Part shown: piece by piece, positions 9,001 through 16,245 of the stretch
Layout of the letters: each line of letters starts with the position of its first letter
How positions within the stretch are numbered: position 1 is the stretch's first letter
Assembly: GCA_013214425.1 (NCBI GenBank)
Contig: JABSPN010000007.1
Location: 1-21,859 of the forward strand
DNA from: Flavobacteriaceae bacterium
GTDB lineage: Bacteria > Bacteroidota > Bacteroidia > Flavobacteriales > Flavobacteriaceae
DNA length: 21,859 nt
Direction: 5' to 3'
The notes under the pieces: model-generated
Databases searched by the model: none
Told to the model about the DNA's origin: nothing
The model's input: only the letters and a program-made list of their open reading frames with translations
Position numbers and translations under genes: made by a program

Positions 9001-11945
9001 AAACTGGAGTAGTCTTTACAGGTGGTGTAGGATCATTTACAATCTCTGGGGGTACATACCCAGTAGGAACTTATACCTTTACAATAACCAATTTAACGAA
9101 TACAACAACCACTTGTGATACAACAACATTTGACAACCCGTCTACTACTTTTGAAATTTTCGAAATTCCAGATGTAGGTGATGTCGTATTAACAATTGAT
9201 GATATCTGTTTAGGTCAAGATGCTGTGGTAAACATTTCTGATGCAAATCCTGGAACTCCTCCTGATTTACCAGATGGTGATTACAGTATTACTTACGACT
9301 TAAGTGGTGCTAATGTTTCAGTAGCAAACAATGCAATCGTTACTATTACTGGAACAAATGGATCATTTACCATCCCAGCGGCATTATTAACTAACACAGG
9401 AGTCACAACAGTAACAGTAACAATTGTTACCAATACAACTACTAACTGTGATACCGTTGGAGTGCCAATCATAGCTTCATTCGAAATCTTCCCTATTCCA
9501 GATATTGACAACGCATCAATAAGTGTTGTTCAACCAATCTGTCAAGGTGATGATGCTACAGTTAACATTACTGGAGCTACCGTAACAGATGGAAACTACG
9601 ACTTAGTATATGATCTTTCAGGAGCAAACGTTTCTGTGGGAAATATGGTATCAGTTGTTTTTGCAGGTGGTAATACTTCATTTACTATTCCTGCAGCTTT
9701 AATTCCGAACTTAGGGGTAACAACAATAACGATCACTAATATTACTGATACTAACGACCCAACAATGTGTACGAATACAGTAAACAATCTTAGTGCATCA
9801 TTTACAGTTAGTCCTAACCCAACATTAGATGTTACAAATCTTGAGGTACCTGAGCAAGATATTTGTTTAGGTCAGGATAAAGTGATTGATGTATTAGGAG
9901 CTACTTTAGCTGACGGAACTTATTCTGTAACTTACGATCTTTCAAATCCTGTATCAGTTGGTAACAATGCTACATTAACAATGGCTGGTGGAAACGGAAC
10001 ATTTACAATTCCAGCTGCCTTATTAACCAATACTGGTAACGTAGTTGTTACAATAACAAATATTGTAGACGACTCAACAGGATGTAGTTCAACTTTAAAT
10101 ATTTCAACGAACTTTAATGTTACTCCACTTCCAGATGCAACAGGAGCAACTGTAGATGCATTTGGACCATATTGTGAAGGAGAAAACGTACAAGCACAAA
10201 TATTAACTGCTTTAGGTTTACCTGATGGTGATTACACTATCACTTACGATCTTTCAGGTGCTAATGTAGCGGTTGGAATTAATCAGGTAATAACAATGAC
10301 TGGTGGTACTAGTAGCTTGTTTACCATCCCTGGACCTCTTAACTCAGGAACAACAACAATCACCATTACAATAATTTCTAGTATAGCGACTACATGTACC
10401 GTTACTGGATTATCAATTAGTGATGATTTTGTTATTAATCCAACACCACAATTAACAGTACCTGAAATCACTATCAATGACATTTGTTTAGGTGATGATG
10501 CTGTTGTAAACATTAACAGCACAGGTGGTTTAATTGACGGGAACTACACCTTTACCTATGATCTCTCAGGGGCCAATGTTTCTGTCGGAAACATTGCAGC
10601 AGTAGTAATTGCTGGTGGAAACGGAAGCTTCACTATCCCTGCTGCTTTATTAACCAATATTGGAGCAACTACTGTTAGCATAACTGATATATTGAATAAT
10701 GACACAACTTGTTCGAACACATTCACTGGTTTAGATGTTACATTTAATGTAAATCCAAATCCAGATATCGACGCTGCCACGCATCTTGAAGTTCCAGAAC
10801 AAGATATTTGTTTAGGAAGCGATAAAGATATTGATGTAACAGGGACAACATTGGCTGATGGTACTTATACAATAACTTATGACCTTTCTAACCCAGCTTC
10901 AGCTGGCAATTCAGCAACATTAACCATTACAGCAGGTGATGGAGTCTTTACGATTCCTGCGGCATTATTAACGAATTTAGGCAATGTTGTGATTACAATC
11001 ACTGATATTGTTGATGACGCTACTTTGTGTTCTGCAACCGGACTTTCAGAACAGACAAACTTTAATATTATCGATATTCCAAGTGCCTCTGGTGCTACTA
11101 TTGATGTTACTGATGTTTGTATTAATACTACTGGATCGGTAGTGACAATTTCAAATGCTCCTGGTTTACCTGATGGCGCATACGACATTACTTATGACTT
11201 AAGTGGTGCTAATCTATCTCTTGGTAATGTTGCCAACGTGACGTTCACAGGTGGAACAACAAGCTTCAGTATACCGGTTGGATTAGTAGCGAATGCTGGT
11301 ACAACAACAATCAGTATCTCTGATATCTTATTTAATGTAACAACGTGTGGTGCGAGTAACTTATCAATTCCTCCTTTTAACTTTGAGGTAATTGATCCTA
11401 CTCCACCAGTATTGAATACAGGAGGAGACTTATTCTGTATTATTAATAACCCGACAATTGCAGATCTTACTGCTAACGTAACTGGAGGTAGTGGTACTAT
11501 TACATGGTACGATCAACCAACTGGGGGAACTGCTTTTAATAGTACTGACCTGTTAACTGATGGAACAACTTATTATGCTACTGTTACTGACGGTAATTCA
11601 TGTGAGAGTTCTACCAGATTAGCTGTTACAGTTGATTTAACAAACTGTACTGATGTGGATATTATTATTCCTGATGGATTATCTCCAAATGACGATGGAG
11701 CAAATGATTTCTTTGAGATTCCAAACATCGATATATTATACCCTAATTACGAACTTGAAATCTACAACCGTTACGGTAATATCGTTTACAAAGGAAATAG
11801 AAATACTCCTTTATTCAACGGGAAATCAAACCAGAGTAGATTATTGAGTAATGATGTGTTGCCAACTGGAGTTTACTTCATCATAGTTTACTTCAACGAC
11901 GGTAGTACAGATCCAATTCAGGACAGAATATATTTAAGTAGATAA
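6045..11945 (+). CDS. Giant T9SS type B surface adhesin with beta-helix and tandem repeats
   Basis: The reading frame opens at 5961, but the start is placed at 6045 (MMTKRVLSVN). From there a clear signal peptide of about 29 residues follows, ending SYSYSA, and the promoter-like TATGTTTG lies between the two ATGs. This gives about 1966 residues. Domains by position: a right-handed parallel beta-helix rich in Asn/Ser rungs (about 6165-7334); three GGTWSDDD-type domains (7335-8174); ten tandem repeats of about 107 aa (8175-11396); a CHU_C-associated Ig-like domain (11397-11651, TITWYDQPTGG); and a gliding-motility-associated type B T9SS C-terminal domain (11652-11942, starting DVDIIIPDGLSPNDDGANDFFEI and ending RIYLSR). 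The protein should cross the outer membrane by T9SS and be displayed on the cell or released. It heads an operon with porP/sprF (31 nt downstream) and the OmpA protein, the usual partners of such adhesins. The ligand is unknown. Confidence 0.92.
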   Translation: MMTKRVLSVNYMLFVLALFILSTSYSYSADWYVNDNSTTGDLYTTAVGSVAGTGSSSNPFIDLASALGVAMPGDNIYIDSGTYSDTMQNLSASDITIIGAGSMLTVFDNAFASSDTNWFLNIAGSANNTNITGIRVTGYNVLTAGTGKAITVSGATGIVFTDVETSNNGAGSGDAAIRIEANSSVTINNSSSSCNAPGGLFSGGIDVDGANIILTINNSSISSNFKTTKGAGLFIAGVDGSTTVNVNNSIITINDSSGATGEGTGIYVEDATLNVSNSEISNNSANIASANEYGAGILVGRGATVTIDSSLFVGNTSDRGSAIAANTAAANGNGGDSSVNITNSTIDNNEIAGRESSGRLVSINVSQTDFINGANVANYNSASITLTDSGNPTVTAGTVNFTNTDAATTAVATPSVPILSGDSCRILACPDAGTDGAITICNKEVYDQGLGNPIGTVDLNALLGGTPDPGGTWSDDDSSGGLDTVTGLLDTWVINQGGIFNYTYTVNSTDPMCPGVDTAVVTLTLGGFPGFDNPGAVACDTDTAVNLFSFLGFNPSATFGGTWSDDDGTGALTGQFFNASIVPTGIPFNFTYTVPAVGTCPARSATVTITVFPSPDAGTPTDLILCETDDLSPYTNLDLFTLLTGNDPGGFWSDITIPVTGEISGPLDSVVDVQNIYANFGPGTYSFQYLVNPSNPICAPQTAVVNIIIEPVVDLNGSTLEVTPDPICFTDLATTPIIATITQGATPIPDGTYDITYTTSPPPNNGVDVVSVTFAGGIGSWTINPAFLTAPGIVTVDVTNVVDPSTTNNCDRIISNLSDTFEIVADPDPSDTQVSVDDVCVGDDATATISDAGAIAGIQLADDTYTIMYTITPVGTTFTTTVTTVGGTGTFTIPAAQIPTEGTYTIEIISWENTAGCSVNSSIIDTFEVFPIPDAQNIIVTIDDICDGDDLIVTITDTSTPVVLVDGTYDIIYDIVGPPTTLGNVETGVVFTGGVGSFTISGGTYPVGTYTFTITNLTNTTTTCDTTTFDNPSTTFEIFEIPDVGDVVLTIDDICLGQDAVVNISDANPGTPPDLPDGDYSITYDLSGANVSVANNAIVTITGTNGSFTIPAALLTNTGVTTVTVTIVTNTTTNCDTVGVPIIASFEIFPIPDIDNASISVVQPICQGDDATVNITGATVTDGNYDLVYDLSGANVSVGNMVSVVFAGGNTSFTIPAALIPNLGVTTITITNITDTNDPTMCTNTVNNLSASFTVSPNPTLDVTNLEVPEQDICLGQDKVIDVLGATLADGTYSVTYDLSNPVSVGNNATLTMAGGNGTFTIPAALLTNTGNVVVTITNIVDDSTGCSSTLNISTNFNVTPLPDATGATVDAFGPYCEGENVQAQILTALGLPDGDYTITYDLSGANVAVGINQVITMTGGTSSLFTIPGPLNSGTTTITITIISSIATTCTVTGLSISDDFVINPTPQLTVPEITINDICLGDDAVVNINSTGGLIDGNYTFTYDLSGANVSVGNIAAVVIAGGNGSFTIPAALLTNIGATTVSITDILNNDTTCSNTFTGLDVTFNVNPNPDIDAATHLEVPEQDICLGSDKDIDVTGTTLADGTYTITYDLSNPASAGNSATLTITAGDGVFTIPAALLTNLGNVVITITDIVDDATLCSATGLSEQTNFNIIDIPSASGATIDVTDVCINTTGSVVTISNAPGLPDGAYDITYDLSGANLSLGNVANVTFTGGTTSFSIPVGLVANAGTTTISISDILFNVTTCGASNLSIPPFNFEVIDPTPPVLNTGGDLFCIINNPTIADLTANVTGGSGTITWYDQPTGGTAFNSTDLLTDGTTYYATVTDGNSCESSTRLAVTVDLTNCTDVDIIIPDGLSPNDDGANDFFEIPNIDILYPNYELEIYNRYGNIVYKGNRNTPLFNGKSNQSRLLSNDVLPTGVYFIIVYFNDGSTDPIQDRIYLSR
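7335..8174 (+). repeat. Three GGxWSDD domains inside the adhesin
   Basis: Three related domains start at 7335, 7620 and 7878. Each has a cysteine near its start (TICNK, VACDT, ILCET), a Leu/Phe-rich strand, a GG(T/F)WSD signature, a tyrosine- or phenylalanine-rich strand (FNYTYTV, FNFTYTV, YSFQYLV) and a second cysteine near the end (MCPG, TCPA, ICAP). They look like Ig-like stalk modules distinct from the ten repeats that follow. The pattern is seen directly; the fold is inferred. Confidence 0.7.
8175..11396 (+). repeat. Ten tandem ~107-aa repeats of the adhesin stalk
   Basis: Units start at about 8175, 8520, 8838, 9165, 9495, 9816, 10128, 10443, 10758 and 11076 (104-115 codons each). Shared landmarks in order are a proline-led start (IPD or NPD), DIC(L)GDD, (L)PDG.Y.ITYDLSGANVSVG, GG.GSFTIPAALLTN, TT(V/I)TIT.I, T.C and F.I.P. 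Each unit has exactly two cysteines. Units 5-6-7 resemble units 8-9-10 in order, indicating a later three-unit duplication. The function is probably to extend the N-terminal beta-helix away from the cell. Confidence 0.85.
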
Positions 11946-11976
11946 TAAACTAACTGAAAAGATAAAAATTCGATAA

Positions 11977-12909
11977 ATGAAACGTCTTTTAATCATATTA
12001 AGTATAGTCACTATTGCATTTAGCAATAGCTATGCACAACAAGATGCTCAGTACACACATTATATGTATAATATGAGCAACATTTACCCTGCTTATGCTA
12101 CAGACGCATTAGGAGTGGTTAACTTTGGAGGGATTTATAGATCTCAATGGGTTGGCGCTGTAGGAGCACCAAGTACTGGTTCTTTCTTTGTTCACACTCC
12201 AATTAATGAGAAAATAGAGTTAGGTTTAAATGTTATTCATGATGAATTAGGTGAAGATGTCGTAAATGAAAATACGATCACTGGAGATTTTGACTATAAA
12301 TTATAAGTAAATGATAACGCACCCATGACTTTAGGTTTAAAAGCAGGAATTAATTTATTTCAAACCAACTTTGATGGTTTTGTACTAAATGATCCTGTAG
12401 ATACTGCGTTCTTAAATAACAATCAGACATTTTTTAATATTGGTGCTGGTGCCTATTTCTTTACTGAAACTTATTATTTAGGATTATCGGTTCCAAACTT
12501 TTTACCAAACAAACACTTAGATAGCAGCAATACAGTAGCTCCTATAGGTATTGATGAAGCACACTTCTTCTTTACTGGAGGATATGTATTCAACGTAAGT
12601 GATAATGTGAAGTTAAAGCCTGCATTTTTAGCCAAGGCTGTTAGCGGATCACCTATCGCACTAGATGTAACTGCTAATGTATTGATCCAAGAACGTTTTG
12701 AAATTGGTGCTGCTTATAGACTAGATGATTCTTTTAGTGGTTTAGCAAGTTTTAGAGTGACTCCTGAATTAAGAATCGGGTATGCCTATGACTACACGAC
12801 TACCGCTTTAGGAGACTTTAACTCAGGAACCCATGAAGTATTCATCTTATATGATTTAGGTCTTGAAATATTTAACAAAGGATATGAGAAATCGCCAAGA
12901 TTCTTCTAA
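11977..12909 (+). pseudogene. PorP/SprF family T9SS outer-membrane protein, interrupted by in-frame TAA
   Basis: Codons 1-109 and 111-310 form one continuous reading frame of normal family length with a single TAA at 12304-12306 (codon 110). The first part has a signal peptide (MKRLLIILSIVTIAFSNSYA) and the family opening QDAQYTHYMYNMSNIYPAYA. The frame resumes directly after the stop as VNDNAPMTLGLKAGINLF and ends in the characteristic SPRFF. The expected residue at the stop is probably Gln (CAA), one transition away. PorP/SprF proteins are outer-membrane beta-barrel T9SS components that pair with type B C-terminal-domain cargo such as the adjacent adhesin. Two products could be predicted, 11977-12306 and a signal-less piece from ATG 12325, and neither would make a barrel. 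A sequencing error, a recent nonsense mutation or read-through are the alternatives. It lies 31 nt after the adhesin and 16 nt before the OmpA gene. Confidence 0.85.
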
Positions 12910-12925
12910 CAATAAACTAATAGAA

Positions 12926-14839
12926 ATGAAAAAATATATCATATCAACATTCTTAATAGTTTTATGTACTTCCACTGGTTTAGCTCAAAGATGGGAGCTT
13001 AATAAAGCCAACCGTCTTTTCGAAAAAAGAGCTTACTTAGAAGCTGCAGAGATTTATGAACGTTCAGACAAAGATGTCAATACCTTAAGAAATCTTGGTG
13101 ATTGCTACTACCTCAACACGAAAATGGATGAAGCCGTAAAGTGGTATGGCACATTAGTTAAAAATTACGAAAGTCAGATCGACTATCAATATTTCTTCAG
13201 GTATTCGCAAGCCCTTAAAGGTGTGAAGCGTTATGAAGAGGCCGATCAATGGATGGAAAAGTATGAAGACGCTATAGCTAATGACGCTAGTCTTCAAAAC
13301 ACCCTAGAGTATATGGCAAAAGTTGATGCCGATGTACCATATATTTATACCCCTGTAAATTCTGAAACAAATTCTGAATATTCTGACTTCGGAACCTCTT
13401 TCTTCGGAGATGATAAAGTGATCTATGCTTCAGCTAATAAAACTGGAAACACAAGTTCTAAAATCTATAAGTGGAACGATCAACCTTACTTAGATCTTTA
13501 TGTTGCGAAAATCGATTCAGAAGGGAACATTGTCGATCCTAAACCATTAGAAGATTTAAACTCCCCTACTCACGATGCTCTAGCTGTAATCAGTAAAGAC
13601 GGAAATACCATGTACTTTAGTCGTACGAACGAAAAGAAGGTAAAAGTAAATGAAGAAAAGGTTGCCAACATAAAAATCTTTAAAGCTGAATTAATTGATA
13701 ACAAATGGACCAATATTGAGTCATTACCATTCAACAGTGACGAGTATTCTTGTGGTCACCCAGCCTTGAGTCATGACGGAAAGAAAATGTATTTTACATC
13801 TGACATGCCTGGGAGTATCGGCTCATTAGATATCTTTGAAGTAGACATCAATGAAGATGGAACTTTTGGTACTCCAAAGAACCTAGGACCTAATATCAAT
13901 ACAACTAAAAGAGATGAATTCCCGTATATGAGTGACTATAATATTCTTTATTTCGCTTCAAACGGACATCTTGGGCTTGGTAACCTTGATATCTTTTATA
14001 GTGCCTTAGAAGAGAGTAAATTCGGAAAGCCAAAAAACTTAGGCAGTTCTGTAAACTCTAGTTTAGATGATTTTTCTTTTATCATCAACGAAGAAACAGA
14101 CAAAGGATTCTTCTCATCTAACCGTGAAGGAGCTAAAGATGATGATATCTTCCAATTCAGGAGAAAAGAATACATCAAGCCTGTCTATTTAGTAGAAGGA
14201 GTTGTTACTGATAAAAACACTGGAGAAGTATTACCAAACTCTCTGGTTACTTTATTAGACGAAAACAACAACGTTATTGCTGATACAATTGTTAAGGCAG
14301 ACGGAAAATATATTTTCCACTTAGATCCTAACCAGAAATATAAGGTTAGAGGAACAAGAAAATTATACATCCCAGACGAACAAAACTTTAGTACTGATAG
14401 CGAAGGTAGAATTCAGCACAACATTGAGTTAGAATTAGAATTATATTCTGATGCTGAAGGAAACATCGTAACCGAAAACGGAGATACAGTAATCAAATTA
14501 GAAAAAATCTATTTTGATTTCGATAAGTGGGACATCAAACCAGCAGCTGCTAAAATCTTAGACGGACTGGTCGAAGTCATGAAGAAGTATCCGAATATGA
14601 TCATTGAAATTAGCGCCCATACAGACTGTAGAGGCGGATTGGATTACAACTTAGACTTATCGCACAAACGCGCTAAATCTACTTTAGACTATGTTGTAAG
14701 TCAAGGAATTGATGTTAGCAGATTAAAGTCTATTGGTTATGGTGAAATGCAACCATTAAACAAGTGTGTACGTGAAGGAATCTGTACAGAAGCAGAGTAC
14801 GATGTAAACAGAAGATGTGAATTCAAATTATTGAATTAG
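12926..14839 (+). CDS. PorE-like protein: TPR, PD40 beta-propeller, carboxypeptidase-regulatory-like domain, OmpA
   Basis: The start at 12926 is chosen because it begins a signal peptide (MKKYIISTFLIVLCTSTGLA). An upstream in-frame ATG at 12863 lies inside the sprF gene and would bury that signal. The protein has 637 residues. TPR-like helices cover about 25-130. WD40-like PD40 blades (SKDGNTMYFSR 223-233, SHDGKKMYFTSD 282-293, YNILYFASNG 338-347) cover about 140-412. A carboxypeptidase-regulatory-like beta domain covers about 420-505 (VEGVVTDKNTGEVLPNSLVT). The OmpA C-terminal domain covers about 526-637, with IYFDFDKWDIKP, SAHTDCRGG (D567), LSHKRAKS (R582) and NRRCEF; D567 and R582 are the usual meso-DAP-binding positions. 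This domain order matches PorE-type proteins that anchor T9SS parts to peptidoglycan. It is the last gene of the adhesin operon. An exact orthology to PorE or SprD is not claimed. Confidence 0.9.
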   Translation: MKKYIISTFLIVLCTSTGLAQRWELNKANRLFEKRAYLEAAEIYERSDKDVNTLRNLGDCYYLNTKMDEAVKWYGTLVKNYESQIDYQYFFRYSQALKGVKRYEEADQWMEKYEDAIANDASLQNTLEYMAKVDADVPYIYTPVNSETNSEYSDFGTSFFGDDKVIYASANKTGNTSSKIYKWNDQPYLDLYVAKIDSEGNIVDPKPLEDLNSPTHDALAVISKDGNTMYFSRTNEKKVKVNEEKVANIKIFKAELIDNKWTNIESLPFNSDEYSCGHPALSHDGKKMYFTSDMPGSIGSLDIFEVDINEDGTFGTPKNLGPNINTTKRDEFPYMSDYNILYFASNGHLGLGNLDIFYSALEESKFGKPKNLGSSVNSSLDDFSFIINEETDKGFFSSNREGAKDDDIFQFRRKEYIKPVYLVEGVVTDKNTGEVLPNSLVTLLDENNNVIADTIVKADGKYIFHLDPNQKYKVRGTRKLYIPDEQNFSTDSEGRIQHNIELELELYSDAEGNIVTENGDTVIKLEKIYFDFDKWDIKPAAAKILDGLVEVMKKYPNMIIEISAHTDCRGGLDYNLDLSHKRAKSTLDYVVSQGIDVSRLKSIGYGEMQPLNKCVREGICTEAEYDVNRRCEFKLLN

Positions 14840-14863
14840 TACTTATAATTTCAGAACCAGAAC

Positions 14864-14890
14864 AGGCCGCTTTAACAAGTGGCCTTTTTT
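14864..14890 (+). terminator. Rho-independent terminator of the adhesin operon
   Basis: AGGCCGC (14864-14870) pairs with GTGGCCT (14879-14885) with one G-T wobble, around an 8-nt loop, and is followed directly by a run of T to 14890. It lies 25 nt after the OmpA stop. The T run overlaps the stop codon of the convergent gene at 14889. Confidence 0.85.
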
Positions 14891-15221
14891 ATTCTTCTTC
14901 TTTTAATGCGATTAAATCTTTTTTGGACATCCGAATTAATAAGGTAATACGCCGCTCCCCTTTTTGAATCACATTCTTGGAGTCAAATCGTTCAATATAG
15001 GCCAGTTGCCAGGCAAGTAATTTTAAATGTTTCTTCTGATTCTGATTACAATAGTTACAAAATACTTTCTTAACATCAATCTTCTTAGGTCTGTAATGAT
15101 CGTATTCTATTGTAACATACGTTTTAATCTGTAAAGAATCTGCATAACGCCCTATCTGTGCTTTTGAGGAATGCACACAAAAGGCCAGTAAAAAAACACA
15201 TATGGGCATTAGCTTAGTCAT
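14889..15221 (-). CDS. Small exported protein of unknown function
   Basis: This 110-residue protein has a signal peptide (about residues 1-21, ending SSKAQ). The mature part is basic and contains DHYRPKKIDVKKVFCNYCNQNQKKH; the FCNYCNQ segment holds a CxxC pair that could bind metal or form a disulfide. It ends in an acidic tail (KEEE). I do not recognise a family. It is convergent with the adhesin operon and divergent from the recombinase gene. Signal and codon use make it a believable gene rather than a shadow. No function is assigned. Confidence 0.65.
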   Translation of the reverse strand: MTKLMPICVFLLAFCVHSSKAQIGRYADSLQIKTYVTIEYDHYRPKKIDVKKVFCNYCNQNQKKHLKLLAWQLAYIERFDSKNVIQKGERRITLLIRMSKKDLIALKEEE

Positions 15222-15276
15222 AGTATTTCTCTAAAATACTAAGATTAGATGAAGAAACTCCATACTTAATATATAA

Positions 15277-15346
15277 TTAACGTTTACAAGTAATTACAAT
15301 TATTTACAAATGGAAGTAAATGTTTAAATACGCATAATAACGTTAA
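15277..15346. repeat. Nested inverted repeats upstream of the recombinase gene
   Basis: TTAACGTT (15277-15284) and AACGTTAA (15339-15346) are perfect inverted arms 54 nt apart. Inside them ATTTAC (15302-15307) and GTAAAT (15316-15321) form a second perfect inverted repeat. The outer arms resemble the ends of the attC-like site at 16756-16838 (TTAACG and CGTTAA). It could be a recombination site, an operator controlling the recombinase, or chance in AT-rich DNA. Confidence 0.35.
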
Positions 15347-15367
15347 AATTGTATAATTTGATTCACT

Positions 15368-16186
15368 ATGGAGGATCGAGTGAAGCAATTATCAGAGAAG
15401 CTAATCCTAAAAGGGTATAGTTTGAATACAGAAAAGACCTATGTACAAATGTTCAGAAAGTTTATCATATTTATTGACAAGTATGATTTAACTATTAACA
15501 AAGACTCTGTTGAGGAATATCATTTAAGCACCGTTAACAATTATTCAGACTCATATATAAACCAAAGTATTAATGCGATTAAATTCTATCTGGAAAAAGT
15601 TGATGGACAACCTAAAGAAACGTATTTATTTGACAGACCCAAGAAAAAGTATAAATTACCACTAGTGCTATCAAAAGAAGACATTAAGTTGATAATTAAT
15701 ATCAGCAAAAACATAAAGCACAGAGCTATTCTGCAAGTCATTTACGGATCAGGACTTCGGATTTCTGAATGTATTAATTTGAAGATTAATGATGTGAACT
15801 CCGAAGACATGACCATTAGATTAAATCAAAGTAAAGGCAAAAAAGACAGATTGACTATATTATCTAAAAACTCATTAAATACCTTAAGAGAATATTACAA
15901 AGTTTATCGCCCAAAAGTTTGGTTGTTTGAGGGTTTAAACGGCAATCAATATAGTGCCTCAAGCATTAGGAATATATTCCATAGAAATAAATCCAGAGCA
16001 AAAATTCATAAAAAAGCAACTGTTCATACACTTAGACATTCATTTGCTACTCATTTATTAGAAAATGGTGTAAATCTGAGATATATACAAAAGCTTTTAG
16101 GGCATAATTCGTCCAAAACAACCGAAATATACACTCATGTGGCAAGTAAACATTTAAAAAACATCAAAAGCCCATTAGATTTTTAA
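15368..16186 (+). CDS. Tyrosine recombinase (XerD-like site-specific integrase)
   Basis: This 272-residue site-specific recombinase is complete. The N-terminal SAM-like DNA-binding domain covers about residues 1-90 (LILKGYSLNTEKTYVQMFRK). The catalytic domain carries the full set: R131 (GSGLRISE), K156 (SKGKKDR), H220 and R223 (HTLRHSFATHLL), H246 (LLGHNSSKTTE) and nucleophile Y256 (IYTHV). It belongs to the Bacteroidota group whose proteins end in a KSPLD tail. The segment between K156 and H220 is short, with no sign of the extra helix typical of integron IntI, so it is not a classical integron integrase. Its stop codon lies inside one copy of a 25-bp direct repeat, and the accessory genes follow in the same direction. 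Upstream, TATAATTTG (15352-15360) resembles a -7 element 8 nt before the ATG, which would give an almost leaderless transcript. Confidence 0.92.
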   Translation: MEDRVKQLSEKLILKGYSLNTEKTYVQMFRKFIIFIDKYDLTINKDSVEEYHLSTVNNYSDSYINQSINAIKFYLEKVDGQPKETYLFDRPKKKYKLPLVLSKEDIKLIINISKNIKHRAILQVIYGSGLRISECINLKINDVNSEDMTIRLNQSKGKKDRLTILSKNSLNTLREYYKVYRPKVWLFEGLNGNQYSASSIRNIFHRNKSRAKIHKKATVHTLRHSFATHLLENGVNLRYIQKLLGHNSSKTTEIYTHVASKHLKNIKSPLDF

Positions 16187-16217
16187 GTATATTTGGAAGA
16201 GCAATCTTATGATTGTG
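16181..16217 (+). repeat. Direct repeat copy A with inverted-repeat core, candidate recombination site
   Basis: TTTTAAGTATATTT (16181-16194), four bases, then GAGCAAT (16199-16205) matches copy B at 18935-18959 at 22 of 25 positions with identical spacing. The repeat is followed by a core where CAAT and ATTG (16202-16205, 16212-16215) face each other across 6 nt; with the neighbouring bases this is the hairpin CAATC-TTAT-GATTG. The recombinase stop codon is at 16184-16186. A weak transcription terminator is the alternative. Confidence 0.5.
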
Positions 16218-16245
16218 TTTGTAATAATCACATCAAAAAAACGAA

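Noticed and set aside
6272..11188. Many long minus-strand open frames opposite the adhesin gene
   Set aside because: They are hydrophobic Val/Ile/Pro-rich mirror images of the Thr/Asn/Gly-rich coding strand, with no signals or known motifs, and follow the repeat pattern of the plus-strand gene.
8175..11396. CRISPR-like or non-coding tandem repeat
   Set aside because: The period is about 320 bp, the similarity follows codons, and the frame is open throughout; these are protein repeats.
12304..12909. Recoded stop codon (alternative genetic code)
   Set aside because: TAA terminates other intact genes here, such as the adhesin (11943-11945) and mpl (3464-3462), so TAA is a normal stop in this organism.
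12863..12925. Upstream ATG of the OmpA/PD40 frame
   Set aside because: It lies inside the sprF gene and would bury the clear signal peptide starting at 12926.
15368..16186. Classical integron integrase IntI
   Set aside because: The segment between the catalytic Lys and the HxxR motif is too short to hold the IntI-specific helix, and the gene points toward, not away from, the candidate cassettes.
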